42,928 bases of DNA from Propionibacteriaceae bacterium (GTDB lineage Bacteria > Actinomycetota > Actinomycetes > Propionibacteriales > Propionibacteriaceae). Of the stretch, positions 10,124 through 17,833 are shown in pieces; position 1 is the first letter of the stretch, and each line of letters opens with the position of its first letter. The notes under the pieces are model-generated. The model was not told the origin of the DNA. It saw only the letters and a list, made by a program, of their open reading frames with translations, and searched no databases. The position numbers and the translations under genes are program-made. The stretch is taken from NCBI GenBank assembly GCA_030537675.1, contig JAUNVL010000008.1, positions 8,764 through 51,691 of the forward strand, given 5' to 3'.

Positions 10124-10918
10124 TCAGACGAGCAGGAACGTGCTGGCAACGCCGCCCAGCACACCTCCGATGAGGGGCCCGACGATCGGGACCCAGGAGT
10201 AGCCCCAGTCGGAGGTGCCCTTGCCCTTGATGGGGAGGAGGGAGTGCATGATGCGGGGACCGAGGTCACGCGTCGGGTTGATGGCGTAGCCGGTGGGACC
10301 ACCGAGGCTGATGCCGATGCTGACGACGAGCAGGGCAACGCCGAGAGCACCCAGCCAGCCCAGGTTCACGGGGCCACCTTCAGCCTGCGTGTTTGCGTAG
10401 TACCCGGCCGCGAAGATGGTGAAGACCAGGACGAAGGTGCCGATGATCTCCGTCACCAGGTTCCAGCCGTAGCTGCGGATTTCAGGACCCGTGGAGAAGA
10501 CGCCCAGCTTGAAGGCCTTGTTCTCCTCGGCATCGAAGTGCTGCTTGTAGGAGAGCCACATCAGACCGGCGCCGATCATGGCGCCCAGCAGCTGCCCAGC
10601 GAAGTAGACGAGCGTGGAAACAATCGAGATGGGAATTGCGCCCTCGATGAAGTCCGGTTCACCCATCATCGAGTTCCGCGCGATGATGCCGACCGTGACG
10701 GCCGGGTTGATGTGGGCGCCGGATGCGCCGGAGGCGAGGACACCGACGAAGACGGCGAGGCCCCAGCCCCAGTTGATGAGAAGCCAGCCGGTGCCCTGGC
10801 CCTTGGTGCCCTTGAGCAGGGTATTGGCGACGACACCGCCACCCAGCAGGAGCAGGAGCATCGATCCGACGGCTTCAGAGAGGAACACCTGCCCGAGGGT
10901 GATTTCAAGCACTTCCAT
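10124..10918 (-). CDS. glpF: Glycerol facilitator (aquaglyceroporin)
   Basis: A 264-residue MIP-family membrane channel with six predicted helices, for passive glycerol entry. The first pore motif is canonical (HINPAV, N71-P72-A73). The second reads AINPTRDLGPR, so the usual NPA is NPT (residues 214-216). The following R217 and D218 are kept; that Asp is typical of glycerol-conducting members. The gene is immediately upstream of glpK, which traps the substrate by phosphorylation. The start at 10918 has a purine-rich GGAAATGGGG stretch upstream but only a weak ribosome site. Confidence 0.95.
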   Translation of the reverse strand: MEVLEITLGQVFLSEAVGSMLLLLLGGGVVANTLLKGTKGQGTGWLLINWGWGLAVFVGVLASGASGAHINPAVTVGIIARNSMMGEPDFIEGAIPISIVSTLVYFAGQLLGAMIGAGLMWLSYKQHFDAEENKAFKLGVFSTGPEIRSYGWNLVTEIIGTFVLVFTIFAAGYYANTQAEGGPVNLGWLGALGVALLVVSIGISLGGPTGYAINPTRDLGPRIMHSLLPIKGKGTSDWGYSWVPIVGPLIGGVLGGVASTFLLV

Positions 10919-11083
10919 TTTACGACCCCATTTCCTGACGACAGTGTCAGCTAGTGCGTGTGTGACGCGGAGGCTCCGGGTCCATTCCCGGCTGCCACGT
11001 GGCCGGTGGGAGCCCTCGTGGCAAGCGCCAGCACCCCCCGGTGGTCACATCATTTCGGTGACTGCACGTCCTCGCAAGGCGCA

Positions 11084-11097
11084 TGCACGTTCGTGCA
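11084..11097. promoter_or_regulatory. Inverted repeat, possible operator upstream of glpF
   Basis: TGCACG-tt-CGTGCA is a perfect 6-bp inverted repeat with a 2-nt centre. A further TGCACG half-site lies at 11063-11068. If the -10-like hexamer at 11133-11138 is used, the repeat falls in the early transcribed region, where a repressor could act. The cognate regulator is unknown. Confidence 0.35.
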
Positions 11098-11223
11098 CGG
11101 CCGGCATCGCACGACTGCAACTTGTGCGCCGGATATTAACCAGCCACTGGTCACGGTGCCCACCCAGCCCATGAAGATGACGGCATCAGACCTGGGTCCA
11201 TGGTGAGCGCATCATTCAGCGGG

Positions 11224-11229
11224 TAGGCT
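11224..11229 (+). promoter_or_regulatory. Candidate -10 element of the ABC exporter operon
   Basis: TAGGCT ends 8 nt before the GTG at 11238 and there is no Shine-Dalgarno, consistent with a leaderless transcript. No clear -35 is seen. Confidence 0.3.
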
Positions 11230-11237
11230 CCCACTTT

Positions 11238-12164
11238 GTGGAAATTCCGGTGATCAGGGCAACAGGCCTGCGCAAGTCCTACGGCGACTTCGAGGCAGTG
11301 CGAGGCATCGACTTCGCCGTCGCGCCCGGAGAGTCGTTCGGCCTGCTCGGCCCCAACGGGGCGGGCAAGTCCACCACCATGCGCATGATCGGCGGCGTGT
11401 CCCACCGCAGCGGTGGCGACCTCACCATCCTCGGCATGGACCCCACCCACGAGGGTCCTCGCATCCGGGCCCACCTGGGGGTGGTCCCCCAACAGGACAA
11501 CCTGGACACCGACCTCAGCGTCATCGACAACCTCATCACCTACGGCCGCTACTTCGGACTGCCCCGCACCTTCCTGAAGCAGAAGGCTGAACTGCTGCTG
11601 GAGTTCGCCCAGCTGAGCGAGAAGCGCAAAGCCAAGGTCGACGACCTCTCCGGCGGCATGAAACGACGTCTCACCATCGCCCGCTCGCTGGTGTCCGATC
11701 CCCGCATCCTGCTCCTCGATGAGCCCACCACCGGCCTGGATCCACAGGCCCGCCACGTGTTGTGGGACCGACTGTTCCGGCTCAAGGAGCAGGGCATCAC
11801 CCTGGTGTTGACCACGCACCACATGGACGAGGCCGAGCAACTCTGCGACCGGCTCGTGGTGGTGGACCACGGCCGCATCGTGGCCGAGGGCACGCCGTCG
11901 GCGCTGGTGCGGGCCCACGCCGGGCGCGAGGTGCTGGAGTTGCGGTTCGGATCGCAGCGCAACGCCCCCCTGGTGTCCTCACTGGAGAGTGTGGGCGAGC
12001 GCATCGAAGTGCTGCCGGATCGCCTGCTGGTCTACGCCTCCAACGGGGAGGCGGCACTCGCCGAGGTTCTCGCCCGTGGTCTGGAACCGACGTCGTCGCT
12101 GGTGCGTCGCTGCTCGCTGGAGGACGTGTTTCTCCGGCTGACCGGACGGAGTCTCGTTGACTGA
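11238..12164 (+). CDS. ABC exporter ATP-binding protein (NodI/DrrA-like)
   Basis: The cytoplasmic ATPase of an ABC-2 exporter, 308 residues. Walker A is LLGPNGAGKSTT, the Q-loop region reads VVPQQDNLD, the signature is LSGGMKRR, Walker B is LLLDEPTTGLD, and the switch histidine follows in LVLTTHHMDEAE. The VPQQDNLD loop and the C-terminal extension of about 80 residues resemble NodI/DrrA ATPases that serve antibiotic or lipo-oligosaccharide export. The substrate cannot be read from the sequence. The start is a GTG with no ribosome site and a -10-like hexamer directly upstream. It is coupled to the downstream permease by an 8-bp overlap. Confidence 0.92.
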   Translation: MEIPVIRATGLRKSYGDFEAVRGIDFAVAPGESFGLLGPNGAGKSTTMRMIGGVSHRSGGDLTILGMDPTHEGPRIRAHLGVVPQQDNLDTDLSVIDNLITYGRYFGLPRTFLKQKAELLLEFAQLSEKRKAKVDDLSGGMKRRLTIARSLVSDPRILLLDEPTTGLDPQARHVLWDRLFRLKEQGITLVLTTHHMDEAEQLCDRLVVVDHGRIVAEGTPSALVRAHAGREVLELRFGSQRNAPLVSSLESVGERIEVLPDRLLVYASNGEAALAEVLARGLEPTSSLVRRCSLEDVFLRLTGRSLVD

Positions 12165-13038
12165 GCACCATGTGGTCGCACCCCCGGAAGGCGACGCCAC
12201 CCAGCGATTGACGTCGCTGCGCGTCCCCATGACCCACGACGAGATGGCTGCCGCGGTGGCAAGCCGCGGTTCCGTCTTCACGCTCGAGATGTGGCTGGTC
12301 CAGGCGAAGTCCTACGCAGGCAGCATCCTGGGCGTGGGCGTCCTGTCGCCGTTGTTGTACCTGATGGCCATGGGTGTGGGCCTCGGCGTGGTGGTGGACA
12401 AGGCCTCCGGCGGTGGGCTCGGGGTCCCATACCTGCATTTCGTCGCACCGGCGCTCCTCCTGACGACGGCCATGCAGGCCGCCACCGAGGAGAACACCTT
12501 CACCATCATGGGCGGATTCAAGTGGCGGGAGACCTACTACGCGCCGCAGGTCACCCCCATCGAGCCAGAGCAGATCGCGGGGGGCCACGTCCTGGGCGTG
12601 ACGTTGCGCTATCTCGTCACCTGCATCATCTATTGGGCCGTGCTGGCCGTGTTCGGCGCCATCCCCCACCTCCTGACGGGACTCCTGCTGATTCCCATCG
12701 GTGTCCTGTGCGCGTCGGCGGTGGGATTGCCCATCATGGCGTGGTCATCCACCATCACCCAGGACAAGGGTCAGTTCGCGCTGCTCGGCCGCTTCGTGAT
12801 CATGCCCATGATGCTTTTCGCTGGCACCTACTTCCCATTGGAGACCCTCCCGATCTACCTGCGGCCGCTCGGGTGGGTCTCACCGCTGTGGCACGCCGTG
12901 GAACTCGGACGTGCCGTCACGATCGGTGCACCGACCACGGCCATGATGGTCGTGGTGCATCTGGGCTACATGTCCGCCCTGTGCGTCATCGGCTGGGTGC
13001 TGGCGCGTCGGCACTACCGCCGGAGGCTCGTCGGATGA
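12157..13038 (+). CDS. ABC-2 type permease, first subunit
   Basis: A 293-residue membrane protein with about six hydrophobic helices after a soluble N-terminal segment of about 50 residues. It resembles NodJ-like ABC-2 permeases: amphipathic helix (MWLVQAKSYAGSILGVGVLSP), first helix with LLYLMAMGVGLG, and a final PLWHAVELGR segment typical of this group. A TTG start at 12157 with GGACGGAG 5 nt upstream gives the natural N-terminus; a GTG at 12172 is possible. It overlaps the ATPase stop and the second permease start, so the three genes form one operon and probably a heterodimeric channel. Confidence 0.85.
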   Translation: MTEHHVVAPPEGDATQRLTSLRVPMTHDEMAAAVASRGSVFTLEMWLVQAKSYAGSILGVGVLSPLLYLMAMGVGLGVVVDKASGGGLGVPYLHFVAPALLLTTAMQAATEENTFTIMGGFKWRETYYAPQVTPIEPEQIAGGHVLGVTLRYLVTCIIYWAVLAVFGAIPHLLTGLLLIPIGVLCASAVGLPIMAWSSTITQDKGQFALLGRFVIMPMMLFAGTYFPLETLPIYLRPLGWVSPLWHAVELGRAVTIGAPTTAMMVVVHLGYMSALCVIGWVLARRHYRRRLVG

Positions 13039-13880
13039 GCGCCCCCACTGATGAGCGCGCCACACTGCCGGACGCGCAGGGCCTCCTCCGGCGACCCTTC
13101 CGCTCCAGCATGTACAGCGGCAATGCCCGGGCCGTGTTCGACCGCGGTATCCGCTCGCAGTGGCAGGGCAACCTGTGGGTGATGGTGTCCGGCTTCATCG
13201 AGCCAGTGTTGTTCCTGCTGGCCATGGGACTGGGGCTGGGTGCGCTGATCGGCACCATCACGGACGATGCCGGCCGGTTCGTGGAGTACCCGGTCTACAT
13301 CGCCCCCGCCCTGCTGGCCACCTCCGCCATGAACGGTGCCGTGTACGACGCCACGTGGAACGTGTTCTTCAAGTTGAAGATCAGCAAGATCTACGGCGGC
13401 ATGCTGAACACCACCATCGGGCCCATGGACGTGGCCCTGGGTGAGATCGCCGTCGCGCTCGTCAGGGGCGGTGTCTACGCCACCGGTTTCGTGGCGGTGA
13501 TGGCGGTGCTGGGCCTGATCTCGTCATGGTGGGCTCTGCTGATGGTGCCCGCCTGCCTGTTGATCGCGTTCGGGTTCGCGGCCATCGGCATGGCCGCCAC
13601 CAGTTTCCTGAAAACGTTTCAGCAGATGGACTGGTTGACGCTGCTGCTGATGCCGATGTTCCTGTTCTCCGCCACGTTCTACCCCTTGAGCGTGTATCCC
13701 GAAGCGGTGCAGTGGGTCATCATGGCGCTGCCCCTGTGGCACGGCGTCGAGTTGTTGCGAGCGCTCAACGGCGGCTGGGTGGACTGGGGCACGGCCGTAC
13801 ACGCCCTCTATTTCGTGGTGCTGGCGCTCGCCGGGACGTGGGCTGCCTCGGTCCGTCTGAAGGCGCTGTTCCTGCGCTGA
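13035..13880 (+). CDS. ABC-2 type permease, second subunit
   Basis: A 281-residue paralogue of the preceding permease, with six predicted helices. The two share the segment around LFLLAMGLGLGALIG, the internal (F)K(L)KISKIYGGMLNT loop that parallels FKWRETYYAPQVT in the first subunit, and the terminal PLWHGVELLRAL motif. The ATG at 13035 overlaps the previous stop (ATGA) and has GGAGG 8 nt upstream. It likely pairs with the first subunit to form the transmembrane path for the ATPase encoded upstream. A small hairpin lies just downstream before a convergent gene. Confidence 0.88.
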   Translation: MSAPTDERATLPDAQGLLRRPFRSSMYSGNARAVFDRGIRSQWQGNLWVMVSGFIEPVLFLLAMGLGLGALIGTITDDAGRFVEYPVYIAPALLATSAMNGAVYDATWNVFFKLKISKIYGGMLNTTIGPMDVALGEIAVALVRGGVYATGFVAVMAVLGLISSWWALLMVPACLLIAFGFAAIGMAATSFLKTFQQMDWLTLLLMPMFLFSATFYPLSVYPEAVQWVIMALPLWHGVELLRALNGGWVDWGTAVHALYFVVLALAGTWAASVRLKALFLR

Positions 13881-13890
13881 CAGCCCCGGA

Positions 13891-13906
13891 TCCTGCGAGC
13901 GCAGGA
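13891..13906. terminator. Short hairpin between convergent genes
   Basis: TCCTGC-GAGC-GCAGGA, a 6-bp stem with a 4-nt loop, lies in the 38-bp gap between the ABC operon and the convergent four-gene cassette. There is no T-run, so termination is only presumed. Confidence 0.4.
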
Positions 13907-13918
13907 CGCACCGTCGCT

Positions 13919-14533
13919 TCAGAAAGCGTCGTACAGTTCCTCGGTGAAGGATGCGAGTTCGTCCACCGTGCTGTCCTCGGAAAGTGTGCCCACCCGCAAT
14001 GTCTCATTGCTGCCGGCCATGACGCACACAATGCTCTTCCCTCCGCTCGCCGTCGTCGACCCGCACACGGCCCGACCCAGGTAGGCAGGATCCGCCATGT
14101 TGTCGACGTTGATGGCGTAGGACGTCGTGGAGAAGGTGATGGCGGCTGATATCACGCCGATGGTTTCGGGGTCGTCATAGTCGGCGATCACGGATTGGGG
14201 GTCTCGCATCTCTTTGACGAACGCGTGGGCGCCCACCGTTTTCGGGAACGCCGGGTCAGACAGGTCCTTGAGGGAGTCGAGATTGAGCGGGGGGAATGCT
14301 CCCCAGTCGTCCGTTGCCGGCTCGGACGAGTCCCCGGAGGCAGAGGGGACGGGTGGGGTGGGTTCATCTGATGGCTCCCCCACCATCAGTGTCAGCCACA
14401 CGATCAGCGCAATGATCACCACCACCGCGACGGCGGCCACGACCCACCACAGGGGGTGGCTGGAGGTGTTCCGCGACGACGCGCTGGGCCCTGCCGCACG
14501 CGGGGGGGAGAACCCGTCCGGAGCCTGGCTCAC
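13919..14533 (-). CDS. Membrane-anchored unknown protein, fourth gene of the WXG-like cassette
   Basis: Not recognised. The 204-residue protein has a Ser/Pro-rich cytoplasmic N-terminus, one strong membrane helix (WWVVAAVAVVVIIALIVWL, about residues 29-48), an extracytoplasmic acidic Pro/Ser linker and a globular domain of about 120 residues. Two cysteines 13 residues apart in that domain (CGSTTASGGKSIVC) could form a disulfide. It begins with a GTG whose GTGA overlaps the stop of the preceding gene. As the last gene of a coupled four-gene set, it may tether or receive the helical proteins encoded upstream; that role is inference. Confidence 0.75.
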   Translation of the reverse strand: MSQAPDGFSPPRAAGPSASSRNTSSHPLWWVVAAVAVVVIIALIVWLTLMVGEPSDEPTPPVPSASGDSSEPATDDWGAFPPLNLDSLKDLSDPAFPKTVGAHAFVKEMRDPQSVIADYDDPETIGVISAAITFSTTSYAINVDNMADPAYLGRAVCGSTTASGGKSIVCVMAGSNETLRVGTLSEDSTVDELASFTEELYDAF

Positions 14534-15453
14534 AACTTCACGCCCTCGCCCTCGGGCCCAGTGTTGCCGTCGACGCGCAAGTCAGCGTTGCTTCCGTCCG
14601 ACCTCACGCCCTCACCCGTGCGTGCCGGATTGTAGGCCGCACCATCGCTGCCGGTGGGCCACATACCCACCTTGAGGAGGTGGGGCATCTCGATCGTTCT
14701 GCGGTGTTCGCGGCGCAGGGAGTTGGACGAGCCGTCGGCCACACCGCCATCCTCTGCTTCCGCGATCTCACGCTCCAAGTCCTGCATCACGGATATTGCT
14801 GTGGACGTTCGCCGGTAGTAGGTGAGAAAACCGCTGCCCGTGGCGCCGTTGATGGCGCCCACGCCCTTGCGAATTGCCTTGGCCACCACGAAGAACACTG
14901 CACGGTTCAGTTGGGCTCCCGCGTAGCAGCTCTGCGCCGTGCTGGACATGATGCCCTCCAGTTCCGTCAAGGCCTTGGTCTGCACCCCCACAATGGTGTC
15001 GTAGTTGCCTCGAGCAGTACCATCCCAATTTGCCATCGGGGGAAACTTCCCGATGGCTTCAATGTTGCGCACCACACTGGTCCGATTGTCAGACCAGGCC
15101 TGGAAATCGTCTTCGAGCTTGCGCGGGACGTCCTTGTGTTGGCCAATGCGGATCTCGCATCGCGATTCCACATGGTTGAGCTGCGCGGTGGCCTGCGCCT
15201 TCAACGCGTCCACCTCGTTGCCGAAGCGTGTTCTTTCCGCCTCGTAGTGGAGAATATTGACGATTTTGCTCTTGATGTCAGTCCAGTACGAGTTGGCGTC
15301 CGCGTCGTCGGCGGCCTTCGCGGCATTCACGGCGGCTTTCAGCTGGTCGAGCTGATGCTTGACGTCCGAGTACTCGCACGTGCCCGCGGCCGCGACTTCC
15401 GCCTTGTTGAGGGTTGCCCTCCAGCCGTTCAGCATCTCCAAGATCTTGATCAT
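14530..15453 (-). CDS. Helical protein with WXG-type WDG motif, third gene of cassette
   Basis: Not assigned to a named family with certainty. The protein has 307 residues. Residues 1 to about 235 look almost entirely alpha-helical, rich in Ala, Lys and Asp. A WDG triplet (W143-D144-G145) sits between two long helices, the position of the turn in WXG100/ESX substrate hairpins. A hydrophobic patch (AVFFVVAKAI) follows at about 185-194. The C-terminal 70 residues are low-complexity Gly/Asp/Ser. It has no signal peptide. Starts and stops overlap both neighbours by 4 bp. It may be an ESX-like secreted or partner protein, but no secretion ATPase is nearby. Confidence 0.7.
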   Translation of the reverse strand: MIKILEMLNGWRATLNKAEVAAAGTCEYSDVKHQLDQLKAAVNAAKAADDADANSYWTDIKSKIVNILHYEAERTRFGNEVDALKAQATAQLNHVESRCEIRIGQHKDVPRKLEDDFQAWSDNRTSVVRNIEAIGKFPPMANWDGTARGNYDTIVGVQTKALTELEGIMSSTAQSCYAGAQLNRAVFFVVAKAIRKGVGAINGATGSGFLTYYRRTSTAISVMQDLEREIAEAEDGGVADGSSNSLRREHRRTIEMPHLLKVGMWPTGSDGAAYNPARTGEGVRSDGSNADLRVDGNTGPEGEGVKL

Positions 15454-16886
15454 GAGATTTTGTTGGCTGTCGCGACGGCATCCTGTTCGTTGGATTCATA
15501 GGCTCCAGCCGCATTGTCGAGCTTGCCATTCAGCGACTCGAACTCGGAGCTTGCACCTGAGGACCACTCCGAGGCCGCACCCGACAGTTCCGAGTGTGAC
15601 GGCTCAACCTTTTTCACCAGCCCAAAATCGCTCTTCCGCTTGGATGCAGCAGCGAGCGCCTGCATCTCTGCAGCGAGGTCGCTCCACATCGTGCCGGTGT
15701 TCCTCAGCTCAGTGGGATCGTTCTTGTGGGTGTCACCGTCGCCGCCGCCGCCGGGTTCCTGCGGCTGCGTGGGTCCGACCGGCTCACGGGGCGTCACCGG
15801 CGGTCTTGATCGCACATCGTCGACGGGGTTGTGGGGTTGCGCCCATCCGTCGTTGCCACCACCGGGAAGGTCCGTCTGGCCGTTGTTGCCTCCGGGACGA
15901 ATACCACCCTCCGGCGTGACATTGGCGCCTGTCCCCGGGGTGTTCACACTCGACGTGGGCAGCCCGCCCGGACCGTTGCCAGTGTTGCCCGTGGTGAAGG
16001 CTCCGCCCGGAATGGTTGAGCCGCTTCCGTAGCCAGGGGAGGGCGTACCCACGTGCGACGTGGCTCCGCCGACGACAGGTGCGGATCCGTTGCCGGAGAG
16101 CCCTCCTGATGACGGCATGTCCTCGTAGCCGTAGCCACCGGACCCACTTCCGTAGTCGCCCGAGCCCCCACCGACCCCGCCAGGGCCTCCACCGATCCCA
16201 CCACCGAAGCCGCCAGTGCCTCCACCGACGCCGCTTCCGTAGCCACCCGAGCCTGCGCCGATGCCACCTCCACCGGAGCCCGAGGAACCGAATGGCAGGT
16301 CGGCGATCCCGTCGCCATTGACGTCGATGCCATCATCCACGTAACGGTCGGCGATGCCATCGCCGTTGACGTCGCCGGGGCCGGATCCGGCGGCCATCAC
16401 GCCGCCACCACCCATCCCACCGACGCCCATGCCGCTGGGCATGCCACCACCTATTCCGCCGGCGCCCAGACCGCCAGCACCCATGCCTCCCGCACCAGCT
16501 GCACCGAGACCGCCAGCGGGCATGCCGCCAGCCGTCAGTCCGCCCGCGCTTCCCATGGCACCAGGGGCCATCCCCCGGGCGACGCCCGCTGCGCCCATGG
16601 CCTGGGCACCGCCCATCCCGGACGGATCTCCGATGGCGCCACCACCAGCACCGCCGGCTGGTCCCGCACCTGCGGCACCGCCGCCGCGGCCGCCCATCAT
16701 CATCGGTGGCATCATCCCGGAACCAGCTCCACCGGCGCCCTTGCCGCCCTTGCTGTTCGGGTTGATGGAGGCTTCGCCGAGCTCATCGTCGGTGAGGAGG
16801 TCGTCGGAATCCGCCGTCACACCCTGGGCGCCGCTGAGCGAAGCACGCCGCTCAATTTCCGCCCATGGATCGTTTGAGTTGCTCAT
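15450..16886 (-). CDS. Glycine-rich protein with DxNxDG loops and EspC-like C-terminus
   Basis: A 478-residue protein. Residues about 45-380 are an extreme Gly/Ala/Met/Ser/Pro low-complexity region, interrupted near 170-196 by two copies of DVNGDGIAD, which resemble EF-hand or dockerin-type calcium loops. The last 90 residues form a helical module with AASEWSSG (W441) and then AYESNE (Y463 to E467). This fits the YxxxD/E type VII secretion signal and resembles EspC-type ESX substrates. No Sec signal peptide is present. The start overlaps the upstream stop as ATGA, and its own stop overlaps the next ATG. A surface or extracellular role is inferred from composition only. Confidence 0.75.
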   Translation of the reverse strand: MSNSNDPWAEIERRASLSGAQGVTADSDDLLTDDELGEASINPNSKGGKGAGGAGSGMMPPMMMGGRGGGAAGAGPAGGAGGGAIGDPSGMGGAQAMGAAGVARGMAPGAMGSAGGLTAGGMPAGGLGAAGAGGMGAGGLGAGGIGGGMPSGMGVGGMGGGGVMAAGSGPGDVNGDGIADRYVDDGIDVNGDGIADLPFGSSGSGGGGIGAGSGGYGSGVGGGTGGFGGGIGGGPGGVGGGSGDYGSGSGGYGYEDMPSSGGLSGNGSAPVVGGATSHVGTPSPGYGSGSTIPGGAFTTGNTGNGPGGLPTSSVNTPGTGANVTPEGGIRPGGNNGQTDLPGGGNDGWAQPHNPVDDVRSRPPVTPREPVGPTQPQEPGGGGDGDTHKNDPTELRNTGTMWSDLAAEMQALAAASKRKSDFGLVKKVEPSHSELSGAASEWSSGASSEFESLNGKLDNAAGAYESNEQDAVATANKIS

Positions 16887-17656
16887 GATTGCTCCTTCGG
16901 ATTCAGCATTGCCTTGAAAGCGGCCAGCAGAACTTCGTGTTCTGCTTCGACCTCGTCAATTTCACTGCGGTCGTCTTCAGCGGGGATGAAGCGTGCGTAC
17001 GCATTCTCCGCCGCACGCACGACATGCGTGCAGATGTCGCCCGCCTGGGCGGTGTCCAGCCATTTCGTGTCGAACGTCACCGCGTTGGCGATGCCGTCGT
17101 CGGTCAACGACACGGTGACACCCTTCGACTTGCCGGTGGTGGCGGGCCGTGGAAGCGGCACCTTTTCCTCGCGTCGTTCAAGAGCCTCGTCCCAGCGTCG
17201 CTCCACGTCGTCGAAGGCGTGCTGGAACGCGGCGAAGGAGCGCTGGCTGAAGGGGGGCAGCCCGCTGAAGTCCGCGTCGTCGTACGTGCGGACCTCTGGC
17301 GGCTCGACGCTTGCCACGTGGAGGTTGGCGTTCATCAGTGCCTGCATGAAGCAGTCGTCCAGAGTGCGCCGTTGCAGCCGGGAATGCCACCGCGGTGAAA
17401 CGCGGACCTTGGTGATTCGGTTCTCCTCCACCCAGACGCGGACGATTCCCTGGCTGTCACTGGCCGACCCGTCACCCATGACCGACCAGTCGGCCGGGGT
17501 GTCGTCGCCACCTTGTTCCTCGTGCATATCCTCGACGTCGTCGGTGTCGCTGTCGTGGCGTTCATCGATGTCCGGCCCGGGTGCCAATGGATCAATGTCC
17601 CCGATGTCCTCAGCGTCCACGACCCACACCTCCTCATCCCACGAAAATGACCCCAT
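16883..17656 (-). CDS. Protein with two YbaB-like segments, first gene of the cassette
   Basis: A 257-residue soluble acidic protein. Two regions resemble each other and the YbaB/EbfC fold: about 70-115 (VRVWVEENRITKVRVSPRW then a helix) and about 180-225 (VTVSLTDDGIANAVTFDTKW then a helix). A helical, charged spacer separates them. YbaB-like proteins often accompany actinobacterial WXG/ESX gene sets. ATG at 17656 is preferred: CATACT ends 7 nt upstream and there is no Shine-Dalgarno. A TTG at 17686 would add ten residues. It leads the four-gene coupled cassette and may act as a chaperone or assembly factor; that is inference. Confidence 0.7.
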   Translation of the reverse strand: MGSFSWDEEVWVVDAEDIGDIDPLAPGPDIDERHDSDTDDVEDMHEEQGGDDTPADWSVMGDGSASDSQGIVRVWVEENRITKVRVSPRWHSRLQRRTLDDCFMQALMNANLHVASVEPPEVRTYDDADFSGLPPFSQRSFAAFQHAFDDVERRWDEALERREEKVPLPRPATTGKSKGVTVSLTDDGIANAVTFDTKWLDTAQAGDICTHVVRAAENAYARFIPAEDDRSEIDEVEAEHEVLLAAFKAMLNPKEQS

Positions 17657-17710
17657 GGCGCCCAGTATGGCAAACCGTGGGCTCAAACCTTCTGCCGCTC
17701 GCTGAGTGCC

Positions 17711-17758
17711 CCAACGACAGAGACACCACCGGTGCAGGACCGGTGGTGTCTTCGTTGG
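17711..17758 (-). terminator. Long hairpin downstream of the PTS operon
   Basis: CCAACGA-cag-AGACACCACCGGT, loop gcagg, then ACCGGTGGTGTCT-TCGTTGG. The two arms give 13 plus 7 paired bases with a 3-nt bulge. It lies between the end of ptsI and the start of the four-gene cassette on the same strand, so it probably separates the two transcription units. No T-run follows. Confidence 0.75.
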
Positions 17759-17833
17759 CGTTCACTGACGAAGCCCGCCCGCTGCTCCCACCTGTAGTCA
17801 ATTCGACGGTCAGTGGGCGCAAGGAGCCGGGAT

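Larger units (their letters stand above)
10919..11237. other. Intergenic region between glpF and the ABC operon
   Basis: A 319-bp divergent region with no credible gene. It holds the presumed glpF promoter. A TAATAT -10-like hexamer can be read on the minus strand (11138 down to 11133), and an inverted repeat lies at 11084-11097. The leaderless-type start region of the ABC operon is at its right end. Confidence 0.5.

Noticed and set aside
11047-11065. GTCAC-N9-GTGAC near glpF as a CRP/GlxR site
   Set aside because: The half-sites are in the opposite order to the TGTGA-N6-TCACA consensus and the spacing is wrong.
17763-17815. CACTGAC/GTCAGTG inverted repeat after ptsI
   Set aside because: The arms are only 7 bp and 39 nt apart; likely chance beside the much stronger hairpin at 17711-17758.
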